From Natrinema gari JCM 14663 (GTDB lineage: Archaea > Halobacteriota > Halobacteria > Halobacteriales > Natrialbaceae): a DNA stretch of 44,711 nucleotides. Both the position numbers and the translations under genes were made by a program. Below, in pieces: positions 14,547-23,227 of this stretch (positions are counted from its first letter, which is position 1; the number at the start of each line of letters is the position of its first letter). The notes beneath the pieces were generated by a model. The model had not been told where the DNA came from and made no database searches. It saw nothing but the letters and a program-made list of their open reading frames with translations. The stretch spans positions 1-44,711 of the forward strand of contig NZ_AOIJ01000062.1 of the NCBI RefSeq assembly GCF_000337175.1, read 5' to 3'.

Positions 14547-16165
14547 ACAGAAGTATTGCGAGCGGCGTCGTCTCCGTCGTCAGTGCGAAAATCGTCGTCC
14601 TCGTCGTCACCGCGCTTTCAACGCCGCTGCTCTACCGGTTCCTCGGGGCGTCGGCGTTCGGCGAGTACGCGTTTCTGCTGTCCGTCTTCGCGATCTACAT
14701 GATCTTCGTCAGCTCCGGGGTCACCGACGGCGTCCGAAAGTTCCTCGCGGAGGACCGCGCCGCGGCGAACTGGAGCGAACACGTCGTCGGCTTCTACTTC
14801 CGGCTGGCGGTCTCCCTCTCGGCTATCGGGGCCCTCCTGCTGGTCCTCGCGACCCGGGCCGGAATCGTCGCCCTCGCGTTCGGAGCCGAGCTCACGACGT
14901 ACTTCTACGTCCTCGCGGCGCTCGTGATTTCGGCGCAGTTTCGCGATTACGCGCGGAAGACGCTCATGGGATTCGGCCTCGAGCGGTACTCGGAACCGCT
15001 CAAGGTCCTCGACAAACTCGGCTTCGTCGCGGTCGCGATCCCGCTGACCTACGTCGGCGTCGGCGTGATGGGGGCGCTTGCGGGCCACGTGTTCGCGAGC
15101 GGTCTCGTCGCCGCGGTCGGACTCGTCCTCGTCCATCGACGCGTCTCGCTGTCGTGCGTGTTCACCAGGACGTCGGCGCGGTTTCCCCGGAAGGAGATGT
15201 TCGCGTTCAACTCGATGAGTATCGCGTTGATCTTCCTGCTGATGTCGCTCTACCACATCGATGTCGTGATGCTCCACCGGTTCCGGACGGACGCGGCGGT
15301 CGGTAACTATCGGGCGGCGCTGACGCTCGCCGAGTTCCTCTGGTTCGTCCCGATGGCGATTCAGACGGTCTTCGTCCACTCGACGTCGGAGCTGTGGTCG
15401 CAGAACCGCTACGGGAAGATCTCCGCGCTCGCCTCGCGGACGACGCGCTATACGTTTCTGCTGACGGGCGTGATGGCGGTCGGGCTCGCGGCGCTGGCGG
15501 ATGTCGCCGTCCCGATCTACTTCGGTGCCGAGGCCGAGCCGGCGATCACGCCCCTGTTGCTGTTGCTCCCCGGCGCGCTCGGCTTCGCCCTCGCGCGACC
15601 GATTCTCGCGATTTCGCAGGGGGAAGGGACGCTCCGGTACCCGGTCGCGGCCACCGGCGGCGCGGCGCTGCTCAATCTGGGACTCAACCTCGCCCTCATT
15701 CCGCGCTACGGGATGCAAGGTGCAGCCGTCGCGACCAGCGTCGGATACGGGTCGATGTTCGTCTGCCACTGCTGGAGCGCTCGACGCGTCGGGTTCGATC
15801 CGCTCGCGGACGCCCGGATCGGTCGCGCAGTTCTGACGACCGTTCTCGCGGCCGTTCCCATCATCGCCCTCTCGATGGCGATCGCGAACCCGTGGCTCGC
15901 GCTCGCTGTCGTCCCGCCCATCGGATTCGCAATCTTCGTCACGTTCGCGCTCCTGGTCGGTGCGCTGGACCCGGCCGAACCGTTCGAGATCCTGTCGGTG
16001 TTTCCGGACCCGATCGGATCGACGGCGGACGCGATTCACGATCGGATCGCGGGCGGCGGGAGCGACGACGCGACGCGTAACTGGTTGCAACTCCTCCTGT
16101 TCGTCGTCGGCCTGTCCCTGCTCGTCTCGGGGCTCGCACTGGGCATACTCGATCCCGGCGTGTGA
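14543..16165 (+). CDS. Wzx-type polysaccharide/oligosaccharide flippase
   Basis: The 540-residue integral membrane protein has about 14 helices of the MOP/polysaccharide-synthesis superfamily. Its opening is typical (VVSVVSAKIVVLVVTALSTP, LLYRFLGASAFGEYAFLLSV), as is the later repeat (LAISQGEGTLRYPVAATGGA, ALIPRYGMQGAAVATSVGYG). Such proteins flip lipid-linked oligosaccharides outward across the cytoplasmic membrane. The start is GTG 14543. It is the exporter for the polysaccharide built by the neighbouring glycosyltransferases, whether for capsule/EPS or S-layer N-glycan. It converges with the GT2 gene on the other strand. Confidence 0.92.
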   Translation: MNRSIASGVVSVVSAKIVVLVVTALSTPLLYRFLGASAFGEYAFLLSVFAIYMIFVSSGVTDGVRKFLAEDRAAANWSEHVVGFYFRLAVSLSAIGALLLVLATRAGIVALAFGAELTTYFYVLAALVISAQFRDYARKTLMGFGLERYSEPLKVLDKLGFVAVAIPLTYVGVGVMGALAGHVFASGLVAAVGLVLVHRRVSLSCVFTRTSARFPRKEMFAFNSMSIALIFLLMSLYHIDVVMLHRFRTDAAVGNYRAALTLAEFLWFVPMAIQTVFVHSTSELWSQNRYGKISALASRTTRYTFLLTGVMAVGLAALADVAVPIYFGAEAEPAITPLLLLLPGALGFALARPILAISQGEGTLRYPVAATGGAALLNLGLNLALIPRYGMQGAAVATSVGYGSMFVCHCWSARRVGFDPLADARIGRAVLTTVLAAVPIIALSMAIANPWLALAVVPPIGFAIFVTFALLVGALDPAEPFEILSVFPDPIGSTADAIHDRIAGGGSDDATRNWLQLLLFVVGLSLLVSGLALGILDPGV

Positions 16166-16271
16166 GTGGCGGTCCTCGAGCGAGTCGCGCTCACGCTCGT
16201 GCCACCATCGGGACCCAGGGCGAAGAGACAGATCGACGCGGCCGACCCGGACGGACCGGAATCCCCGTCGC

Positions 16272-17330
16272 TTATCGAACCTGGGTCTCGAGCGGTTCGC
16301 TCTCCGCCATGTCGAAGACCATCGCGAGCAGGAGGACCCCGATTCCCGCGACGAACAACAGCAGGCTCGTCGCGACCCGGAGGGCCGGAACCCCGCTGCT
16401 CGAGAGCACAGCGCCCAGCGATGTCCCGGCACCGAGAACGGCGGTCGCGGCCGTCGCGGCCCCGAACAGGTAGAGCAACGCGAGCGGGTGGAAGTCGAGG
16501 ACGAGGTACTTGGTTCGCAACCGCCACAGGAAGTCGCGCAGCAACAGCAGTGACACCTTCGGGACGTATCGGGAGTAGGTGATGCTCGACTCTTCGTCGC
16601 CGTAGACGGCCGGCATCGCCACGTCGGCGACGCGCATCCCGTGGACGTTCAGCTTGACCAGCAGATCGTTACAGTAGCCGTAATACTCGTAGAGGGCCGG
16701 CACGTCGATCGCCGCGAGCGCGTCGTGTGAGATCGCCGTATACCCGTTTTGGGGGTCCATCGTCTTCCAGTAGCCGGACGCGATCTTCGTCAGGACGGTC
16801 AGGGTCGCGTTGCCGACGAGCCGAAACCGCGGCATGGCCGCCCGGTACTCTCGTGACAGGAGTCGGTTGCCCTTCGCGTACTCGGCGTCGCCCGCGACGA
16901 TCGGATCGAGGAGCCGCTGCATCTGCGAGAGGTCCATCTGGCCGTCCGCGTCGACGGTGACCGTCGCGTCCACGCCGTCCGCGAGCGCGGCGAGATAGCC
17001 GGTCTTGATCGCGCCGCCAGCACCACGATTCTCGCGGTGCTCGATCGGGACGACCCGACCGATGGCGTCGCCGACCGTCGCCCGGTTTGCCAGTGCGGAC
17101 GCGCCGCCGTCGGCCGCGAGCCGTTCGCCGGCCTCGTCGACACGTCCCGCGTTCTCGAGCGCGTCCTCCCGGGCGGCCTCGCGGATCTCCGCGCCGGTCC
17201 CGTCCGTCGACCGATCGTCGATCACGTACATCCGGTCGACGTACGCGGGCATCTCACGGATCACGTCGCCGACGAACCCTTCCTCGTTGTAGGCGGGTAT
17301 CACGACGCCGACGCTCGCGCCTCGGTACAT
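16272..17330 (-). CDS. Membrane-anchored GT2 glycosyltransferase (dolichol-phosphate hexose synthase-like)
   Basis: The 352-residue protein has a GT-A domain at residues 7-245: VVIPAYNEEGFV, the VIDDRSTDGT nucleotide-binding motif, HRENRGAGGAIKTGY, and the metal DxD motif VDADGQ (126-131). Two C-terminal transmembrane helices lie at about 270-345. It resembles polyprenyl/dolichyl-phosphate glucose or mannose synthases, which transfer a sugar from NDP-sugar to a lipid phosphate on the cytosolic face. Odd feature: between STDGT and the HRENRG strand there is an extra segment of about 35 residues (about 55-92). ATG 17330 overlaps the stop of a short upstream ORF (TGATG). Confidence 0.9.
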   Translation of the reverse strand: MYRGASVGVVIPAYNEEGFVGDVIREMPAYVDRMYVIDDRSTDGTGAEIREAAREDALENAGRVDEAGERLAADGGASALANRATVGDAIGRVVPIEHRENRGAGGAIKTGYLAALADGVDATVTVDADGQMDLSQMQRLLDPIVAGDAEYAKGNRLLSREYRAAMPRFRLVGNATLTVLTKIASGYWKTMDPQNGYTAISHDALAAIDVPALYEYYGYCNDLLVKLNVHGMRVADVAMPAVYGDEESSITYSRYVPKVSLLLLRDFLWRLRTKYLVLDFHPLALLYLFGAATAATAVLGAGTSLGAVLSSSGVPALRVATSLLLFVAGIGVLLLAMVFDMAESEPLETQVR

Positions 17331-17470
17331 CAGTGGTCCCCTCCGCCATCGTGGTCGCTGGCGTCGATCGTCGCCGTCCAGCCGTCGCGGGTCTCGACGC
17401 GATCGCTCGGTTCGAACGCGTCGGCCGATGCGACCGCGACTACGACCGGTCGTCGGTTTCGATTCGTCAT
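17330..17470 (-). CDS. Putative 46-residue leader protein coupled to the GT2 gene
   Basis: ATG 17470 encodes 46 residues starting MTNRNRRPVVVAVASADAFE. Its TGA overlaps the GT2 start (TGATG). A minus-strand TATA box at 17501-17508 lies about 33 nt before this ATG, so the leader ORF, not the GT2, sits at the transcript's 5' end. The peptide is acidic after residue 15, as haloarchaeal proteins are. No known family. It is the best supported of the leader ORFs in this window. Confidence 0.4.
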   Translation of the reverse strand: MTNRNRRPVVVAVASADAFEPSDRVETRDGWTATIDASDHDGGGDH

Positions 17471-17500
17471 CGACCGCGTCGACGCGCCGTTCGCTCTTGC

Positions 17501-17508
17501 TTATACGG
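17501..17508 (-). promoter_or_regulatory. TATA-like box for the 17470 leader/GT2 transcript
   Basis: TTATACGG on the plus strand reads CCGTATAA on the coding strand. It is spaced about 33 nt from ATG 17470. Confidence 0.45.
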
Positions 17509-17610
17509 CCGTTAGCGCGGTCATCGCCGAGCTGGCCACCGAACTCGCGACTGCGGCGATGTCACCGGTCGATGACGCGATCGGGTGCTGCGGCCTCCGA
17601 CGCTTAGCCG

Positions 17611-17624
17611 GGCGATAATAAACC
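17611..17624 (+). promoter_or_regulatory. TATA box of the 17647 GT2 gene
   Basis: GGCGATAATAAACC is centred about 30 nt upstream of ATG 17647 (leaderless). The identical 14-mer precedes the DUF1616 gene at 23579-23592. Confidence 0.55.
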
Positions 17625-17646
17625 CGGCCGGGCCGGAAGTGCCGCC

Positions 17647-18621
17647 ATGACTCGCGTCAGCGTCATCATCCCGACGTACAACAGAGCGGCGACGCTTCCG
17701 CGCGCGATCGACAGCGCGCTCGAGCAAACGGTCGACGACCTCGAGGTGGTCGTCGTCGACGACGGCTCGACCGACGACACCGAGGCGGTGCTGGCCGCGT
17801 ACGAGGACCCGCGGGTTCGGCCGGTGGTCCACGCGACCAATCAGGGTGCAAACGTCGCCCGGAACACGGGCCTCGAGTACGCACGCGGGGAGTACGTGGC
17901 CTTCCTGGACTCCGACGACGAGTGGCTCCCCGAGAAGCTCGAGCGCCAACTCGCGGTTCTCGAGGAGCGCTCGAGCGACTGGGTCGGTGCCTACTGTGAC
18001 TCGGCGTACGACCTGTCCGGCGCGAGCGGCCGGCTCCGGTCGGCCGCCGCGGCCGTCCTCGCTCGCGGGGCCGACGAGCCGACGCGGGAGGGGAACGAGG
18101 ATCTGATCGGCGAAATACTCGCGGACAATGTCCAACCGGGAGCCGGCTCGACGCTGCTCGTCCGGACCGCGGTCGCCAGGGCCGCCGGCGGCTTCGACCC
18201 GGACCTCGACCGGTTTCAGGACCCGGAGTTCTGTCTGCGCGTACTCGAACACGGGAAACTCGCCTACGTCGACGCGGTGCTCGTCCGCCGCGAGGAGACC
18301 GGTCACCCGTCGGCGGCCGTCGTCGCGAACGCGAGCGAGCAGTACCGCTCGGCGTACGAAGCCGAGATCGATCGCTTCGAGGACGCGGGGTACGATATCC
18401 GCTCGAGTCACGAACTCGTCCTCGCGAAGCGGTACTTCGCGGAGGGACGGTTCCTCCGCGGCGCGTGGCACGTCCGCGCGGCCACCGTCTCGCCGCGGGC
18501 GTATCCCGGCGTCTGTTGGGCCGCCGGGATGGGCGTTCGGCGGCGCTCGAGGCCGATCGCCGCGGCGCTGGCCGTCCTCCTCGTCGTGACCCCGCTCTGT
18601 CGGCGTGTCCGATCCCGGTGA
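17647..18621 (+). CDS. GT2 family glycosyltransferase
   Basis: The 324-residue protein has a GT-A fold. VSVIIPTYNRAATLPRAIDS opens the nucleotide-binding half, with VVVVDDGSTDDTEAV (34-48) and the metal motif FLDSDDEW (86-93). The acceptor half contains FQDPEFCLRVLEHG. A C-terminal hydrophobic stretch (IAAALAVLLVVTPL) may associate with the membrane. The architecture matches processive or side-chain sugar transferases of capsule and EPS clusters. It is transcribed alone from a TATA box at leaderless distance. Donor sugar unknown. Confidence 0.92.
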   Translation: MTRVSVIIPTYNRAATLPRAIDSALEQTVDDLEVVVVDDGSTDDTEAVLAAYEDPRVRPVVHATNQGANVARNTGLEYARGEYVAFLDSDDEWLPEKLERQLAVLEERSSDWVGAYCDSAYDLSGASGRLRSAAAAVLARGADEPTREGNEDLIGEILADNVQPGAGSTLLVRTAVARAAGGFDPDLDRFQDPEFCLRVLEHGKLAYVDAVLVRREETGHPSAAVVANASEQYRSAYEAEIDRFEDAGYDIRSSHELVLAKRYFAEGRFLRGAWHVRAATVSPRAYPGVCWAAGMGVRRRSRPIAAALAVLLVVTPLCRRVRSR

Positions 18622-18703
18622 AGACACCGGTTGGACGCTGATCCGGAACGATCGGAGGGTCGAGTCCACCGGTGCGGATCGTGACGGGGGCTGTGGCCGA
18701 AAA

Positions 18704-20032
18704 TCAGCGGTCGTTCGTTCGCAGCCGCCAGAGGTCGTCGAAGGTGATGACCTCGACGTCGGCACTGTCGATGTGCTCGAGCAACGCCTCGTAGTCGTCC
18801 GTGGGCATCGTATTGTCGGCCTCGAACGTGTGGAAGTTCAGGATCGTACACTGGTTGTGCCGGGCGGCGAGATCGACACACCGTTTCGAAATCCCGAGGT
18901 CGTGGCCGATCGTCCGCGGCAACACCAACGGGTCGAAGCCGTAGACGCTCGTCGTATTGACGTTCCCGGCCTGGTTGAAGCCGCCGCAGTAGTGGTAATC
19001 GCTCGTCCGCTCGAGGCTCGTCTTGTCGAAACTGTTGTGCGGATGGACGATGTAGTTCGCTCCCTCGAAGCCGTTGTCGATATACCACCGTTTGTCGTTC
19101 CTGAGCCGTTCGTCGAGCGCGCCTTCGTCGTCGAGTTCGTGAATCGGATCGTGCGTCCCGTGGACGACGATCTGGTCGCCGGCGTCCTGGCGCTCCTGAA
19201 GTTCCGAGAGCGACATGACCCCGTCCCGGCTCTGTTCGACCCACCGCGGGACCGGCGCTTGGACCGCCGGAAACCCGTACTCGTCGTGGAGCGGCGCGGC
19301 CGTCTCGTAGTAGTCACGCATCCCGTCGTCCCAGCTCAGCATGACGTACCCCTGCTCGGGCGTCCCGTGAGCCCGCAGATCGTCGACCCAGAGTTCGGCT
19401 TCCGGCATGGAGTGGAGCACCCGAATCTCGAGCCGATCAAGATAGTCCAGCGACGGCTCGACGTCGTCCTGCTGGAAGACGCCGGGGCTCGTCCGAAACC
19501 AGCCGACATCGGGCGCACGATACCTGATCTCCCGGAGCGAGTACACCTTCTCGCTGCCGAACTGATCGACGAGACGCAGGTTGACCGCGATGCTTTGTGG
19601 CGTCGTCGTCCGGATCGCGACGGAGAGATCCGTCTCCGTCAGGTCCTCACCCTCGAGACTCCGCTCCGCGACGATGTTCTCGCTGCCGTTGGACTGGAGC
19701 TTGAAACTTTGTTCGCCGTCGAACACCACGTCCGTGTCCGCGTCGCCCGATCCCTGGCTGACGGTCCAGCGGTCGAGATCGGCGAAGTCATCGAGCGACT
19801 CGCCCGGCTTACGGTACCGGTCTCGGCTGTCGAATGCGGTTTCGAGCGGCGGCACCCCGTCCGTGAGCCCCGGCGTGGGGCCGTCCGAACCGCTCGGGGT
19901 ATCGGCCGCTGAATCGCCGCCGACCTCGTCGGACGCCGACTTGATCCGATCCGCACAGCCGGCCATACCGGCGATCCCGGTCGCACCCGACAGTGCGAGG
20001 AACCGACGTCGCGTCGCGCGTTTCCGTGACAT
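18704..20032 (-). CDS. Tat-exported lipoprotein polysaccharide deacetylase (NodB-like)
   Basis: The 442-residue protein has a twin-arginine signal (RRRFLALSGATG, residues 8-19) ending in a lipobox-like MAGC at Cys26, so it is probably a Tat-exported, membrane-anchored lipoprotein. A Ser/Asp/Gly linker precedes a beta-rich domain of about 150 residues (70-225, carbohydrate-binding-like). The NodB-type deacetylase domain follows, with SWDDG (233-237) as the catalytic/metal Asp pair and VHGTHD (290-295) supplying the metal histidines. The family removes N-acetyl groups from amino sugars. With GlmS in the same locus, an N-acetylhexosamine-containing surface glycan is a reasonable substrate. Confidence 0.88.
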   Translation of the reverse strand: MSRKRATRRRFLALSGATGIAGMAGCADRIKSASDEVGGDSAADTPSGSDGPTPGLTDGVPPLETAFDSRDRYRKPGESLDDFADLDRWTVSQGSGDADTDVVFDGEQSFKLQSNGSENIVAERSLEGEDLTETDLSVAIRTTTPQSIAVNLRLVDQFGSEKVYSLREIRYRAPDVGWFRTSPGVFQQDDVEPSLDYLDRLEIRVLHSMPEAELWVDDLRAHGTPEQGYVMLSWDDGMRDYYETAAPLHDEYGFPAVQAPVPRWVEQSRDGVMSLSELQERQDAGDQIVVHGTHDPIHELDDEGALDERLRNDKRWYIDNGFEGANYIVHPHNSFDKTSLERTSDYHYCGGFNQAGNVNTTSVYGFDPLVLPRTIGHDLGISKRCVDLAARHNQCTILNFHTFEADNTMPTDDYEALLEHIDSADVEVITFDDLWRLRTNDR

Positions 20033-20243
20033 TGACGCTCCGAAGCTACCGACAGCGATCCCATTATTATGGATCCGATAGGCCGTCGCGACGATCGTCC
20101 GAGCGGTGCCGAATCCGTCGGCTCGGGGCTTAACCGTCGCATAGTAATTGAGTGCTCGATCGGAGGAAATCCACGGCGGCGTCCGGCACCGACGAGCGGT
20201 CGGCGCTCACCACGGGTCGCCGTCCGTGAGGCTGTCTTCGACG

Positions 20244-21956
20244 ATGAACAGGGAACTTTTCGGTGTATTCGGCGGTATCGACGCGTTCGAGCGACTCAGG
20301 TCCAGCGACGACTTCGATGAGGTACTTGCCGGGCCGACGCTGACGGTCGGCATCAGGGATTCCGACCTCGGCACACCCGGGTGGAGCGCCGCGTACACCG
20401 GCGACGAGGGGTGCTGTCTCGTCTGGGGCGAGGCGTACGTCCCCGGCGACGACTCCAACGCCGCGCGGTGGCTCCTCGAGCGCTACGCGGCGGACGGACA
20501 GGAGGCGCTGACGGCCCTCAACGGATCGTATCTGGCCGTGGTCGACGCCGAGTCGAGCGGCGATGCGTTCGTCGCTACTGATCCCGTTCGGTCCCGGGAG
20601 TGTTTCTATACCGACGATCCGGGAACCCGCGTCTTCGGCACCGACGCTGCCGCGATCGGCCGCACGATCGCGGAGCCGACGCTCTCCCGGGATGGCGTCC
20701 TGGAGTTCCTCCATCTCGGGGTGATCCTCGGCGAGCAGACGGCCGTCACGGAACTCCGTCGGCTCCCGATCGACAGCCGGCTCATGCCCGCGTCGGTCGA
20801 GCCGTTCGATCGATTCGTCTACGATCCGCAGCCTCCTGAGGCGTTCGACCCGGTCGACGAACTCGCCGAGCGACTCGAGCGGGCGCTCCGACGGCGGTCG
20901 GGGCTCCCAGGCCGAGCAGGTGTGCTCCTCTCGGCGGGCTATGACTCGCGAATCATCCTCTCGCGAGTCGACGCGATCGCCCGCAGTTACACGGTGGGCT
21001 CGCTCGAGGCACAGGAGGTCCGCGGCGCGCGATCGGTCGCCGCCCAGTACGGTACGAGCCACACTGCGTTCCCGCCGGACGAGCGCTATCTCCGGCCCGA
21101 CGAGTCGAAGGTGCGCTACTCACAGGGGATCAAAGAGTCCCTGCACATCCACCACGCCGGCTACACGGACGACATCGCTGTCGACACGATGTATCACGGC
21201 CTCCTCTGTGATACGTTCTTCCGTGGCCATTTCACGGCCTCGGAGACCGTCGACGTCCTCGACAAACGCGTTCCAACCGGGCGGCTCGATCCGGACCCGG
21301 CTCCCGTCGAGACGCTCCTCGAGAAGGTCGGTTACAGCCGCGACGCCAGCCGTGCGCTCGCCGAGCGCACGTCGTTCGACGCGGATCCGGACGCGTTCGT
21401 CAGGGACGCTCTCGCCGACGAGTTCGCGGCGAGACGGGATCGCGCGGGGACGGTTCAGAACGCACTCACCTGCTGTGGCATCGCGAATCAGCCGTCGATG
21501 CCGTTCCATACGCACCTGTCCGATCACTTCGTGACCTCGTTTCTGGCCGCGGACCGCGACCTGATCGACTGGCACCTCATGACGCCGCCGGCAGACCGAA
21601 CGACGGACACGTTCCTCCGTGCGTGTACCCGGATCGACGACGACATCCTGCGACACCGCCCGCCCGACCGCCCGCACGATTCGACGCTGCTCAACGAGGT
21701 CGAAGGCTTCGTTCGCCGGAAGACGCCGTTTCTCTCGTCGTTCGAACCGCCGTGGCCGGACCGCGAGGCGCTCTTCGAGCGCGACGACCTCGATCGGCGG
21801 CTGTTGGGCGACCTCGAGCACGTCCATCGCCTGCCAGCCAGGTACAAACTCAGGCTCACCGACCTGCGCGGGTGGCTCGAGTGCTGGGACTCACAGGCCC
21901 GACTCCAGCCGTGGCTGCGACCGCCGGAACGGACGGTCGCTAACACGTTCGGGTAG
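20244..21956 (+). CDS. Asparagine-synthase-like protein lacking the glutaminase cysteine
   Basis: The 570-residue protein resembles AsnB. Residues about 1-190 are a degenerate class II glutaminase domain. Residues about 205-450 are the ATP-pyrophosphatase domain, with the PP-loop variant LLSAGYDSRIIL (228-239; usual form SGGxDS). The protein starts MNRELFG rather than MCG, so the N-terminal nucleophile Cys needed for glutamine hydrolysis is absent. In O-antigen and capsule loci AsnB-like enzymes amidate uronic acids, which fits the UDP-sugar dehydrogenase nearby. Ammonia-dependent or purely structural roles are alternatives. An upstream in-frame TTG at 20148 was rejected as start. Confidence 0.85.
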   Translation: MNRELFGVFGGIDAFERLRSSDDFDEVLAGPTLTVGIRDSDLGTPGWSAAYTGDEGCCLVWGEAYVPGDDSNAARWLLERYAADGQEALTALNGSYLAVVDAESSGDAFVATDPVRSRECFYTDDPGTRVFGTDAAAIGRTIAEPTLSRDGVLEFLHLGVILGEQTAVTELRRLPIDSRLMPASVEPFDRFVYDPQPPEAFDPVDELAERLERALRRRSGLPGRAGVLLSAGYDSRIILSRVDAIARSYTVGSLEAQEVRGARSVAAQYGTSHTAFPPDERYLRPDESKVRYSQGIKESLHIHHAGYTDDIAVDTMYHGLLCDTFFRGHFTASETVDVLDKRVPTGRLDPDPAPVETLLEKVGYSRDASRALAERTSFDADPDAFVRDALADEFAARRDRAGTVQNALTCCGIANQPSMPFHTHLSDHFVTSFLAADRDLIDWHLMTPPADRTTDTFLRACTRIDDDILRHRPPDRPHDSTLLNEVEGFVRRKTPFLSSFEPPWPDREALFERDDLDRRLLGDLEHVHRLPARYKLRLTDLRGWLECWDSQARLQPWLRPPERTVANTFG

Positions 21957-22051
21957 TCGGCGACTCGGACGAGCGATGATGCGGGTGTCGTCCGCGAAAG
22001 CCGCTCTCCGTGGCATTTATTCCGTTCACAGGCGTAAACCGTGAGAAGCCT

Positions 22052-22059
22052 TATATACC
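22052..22059 (+). promoter_or_regulatory. TATA box of the 22080 gene
   Basis: TTATATAC is centred about 25 nt before ATG 22080, so the transcript should be leaderless. Confidence 0.5.
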
Positions 22060-22079
22060 ATGGTGTTTAAGCGCGGAAT

Positions 22080-22562
22080 ATGCGTCTGACGCCGCCGTGG
22101 TTGCGCTCTTCGTCCGATTCCGACGAAGCGTCTCCTGGGGGATCCGATACGAGCTCCGGACTGACGATGGTCTACGACCCGGGGCAGGACAGTGCGGTGG
22201 AACCGGACGCCGAGTCTCGAGCCGCGGCGTTCGTTCCGGACTCCGATGATGCCCTCGTGGCTCTCCTCGACGAGATGCAGACGCCCGCGACCGTCGACGA
22301 AGTCACCGACGCGCTGATCGACCCGGCCCATCCGCCGATCGAGACGTGGGCACTCGTCCACGAGCGACTGCATCGGGACCGTCTGCCGGCACTCGACGCG
22401 TCGGGGGCCATCGAGTTCGACGAAACGCAGGGCCTGATCGAGTGGCCCGCCGCTCGAACGGGCAAGGAGCGACGCTTCTCGCCGGCCGTGCTCGCAACGA
22501 TTTCGATCGGATTGTTGCTCGTCTTTCTCACGCTCGTCTCGGTATCCGTCTTGATTTCGTAA
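22080..22562 (+). CDS. Predicted winged-helix protein with C-terminal membrane anchor (DUF7344-like)
   Basis: The 160-residue protein has a disordered N-terminus. A compact helical domain (residues about 55-125) follows: ALVALLDEMQTPATVDEVTD, HERLHRDRLPALDASGAIEF. This resembles haloarchaeal DUF7344 winged-helix domains. One C-terminal transmembrane helix ends the protein (VLATISIGLLLVFLTLVSVS). It faces, convergently, a second protein of the same general design at 22616. Likely a membrane-tethered regulator or adaptor; family assignment by pattern only. Confidence 0.7.
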   Translation: MRLTPPWLRSSSDSDEASPGGSDTSSGLTMVYDPGQDSAVEPDAESRAAAFVPDSDDALVALLDEMQTPATVDEVTDALIDPAHPPIETWALVHERLHRDRLPALDASGAIEFDETQGLIEWPAARTGKERRFSPAVLATISIGLLLVFLTLVSVSVLIS

Positions 22563-22615
22563 CGGACGGCTTCGCGTGCCGATGTCTCCGCGTCGGTGGA
22601 CAGCCGCGGCGGCCG

Positions 22616-23227
22616 TCACTCGACGAGTCGTCTGATCGTCAGCACGGTAAAGAGCGCGAGGATGAGCGCGCTCAGACCGATCCCCGAGAGCAACGAGGTA
22701 AACGGCAATTCCATTACTGCACCGAGAAGGATGGCGTAGGAGACGACCGTCGCGCCGATATAGTAATCGTCCCACTGCGGGTTCTCGGCCTGCTCCTCGT
22801 CCGCCGACTCCGCGGTCGACTCCCCCTCGAGGTACTTGTCGACGCGATCGGCGGGGGGTTTTCGCTCGACGATCCCGCGGTTTTGCTGGTACTCGATCAG
22901 GCCCGCATCGTCGAGCTTGGAGAGATGTGACTGATAGAGGGGGATATAGACGCGCTGGCGCTGTGTCGAGGTGAGGTCTTCGACGGTGGTTTCGTGCTCC
23001 CACGCCGCGACCTGTTCTGCGACATCGCGCATGCGTACGGGCCCTTCGGTGCCCCTGAGATACCGGAGAACCATCCGACGGCGTTCGTTCTGCAGGAGAT
23101 GAAAGAGTTCGTCCTTCGAAAACGCAGGCTCCTCGGAGCGGCAATCGGCGTCCTCATCCGCGCCCTGATCGTCGTCGATCACATCCGCCTCGTCCTTCTC
23201 TTCGGAGCTGATATGTTTCGCTTTCAT
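22616..23227 (-). CDS. DUF7344-like winged-helix membrane protein
   Basis: The 203-residue protein has an acidic N-terminus. A winged-helix domain spans about 35-125 (DELFHLLQNERRRMVLRYLR, SHLSKLDDAGLIEYQQNRGI), matching the haloarchaeal DUF7344 pattern. A linker and two transmembrane helices complete it (YYIGATVVSYAILLGAVMEL; GIGLSALILALFTVLTI). These proteins are common near haloarchaeal glycan and motility loci and are presumed regulators. ATG 23227 is preceded by a TATA-like TTTATTA on the coding strand about 31 nt upstream. Confidence 0.82.
   Translation of the reverse strand: MKAKHISSEEKDEADVIDDDQGADEDADCRSEEPAFSKDELFHLLQNERRRMVLRYLRGTEGPVRMRDVAEQVAAWEHETTVEDLTSTQRQRVYIPLYQSHLSKLDDAGLIEYQQNRGIVERKPPADRVDKYLEGESTAESADEEQAENPQWDDYYIGATVVSYAILLGAVMELPFTSLLSGIGLSALILALFTVLTIRRLVE

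Noticed and set aside
14618-16432. Long minus-strand open frame opposite the flippase
   Set aside because: Composition is dominated by Arg, Glu, Asp and Gly with no motifs. It is the usual antisense shadow of a GC-rich membrane-protein gene.
20061-20072. CCATTATTATGG taken at first as a palindromic operator
   Set aside because: Its reverse complement is CCATAATAATGG, so it is not self-complementary. It is better read as a TATA region for the minus-strand deacetylase gene.
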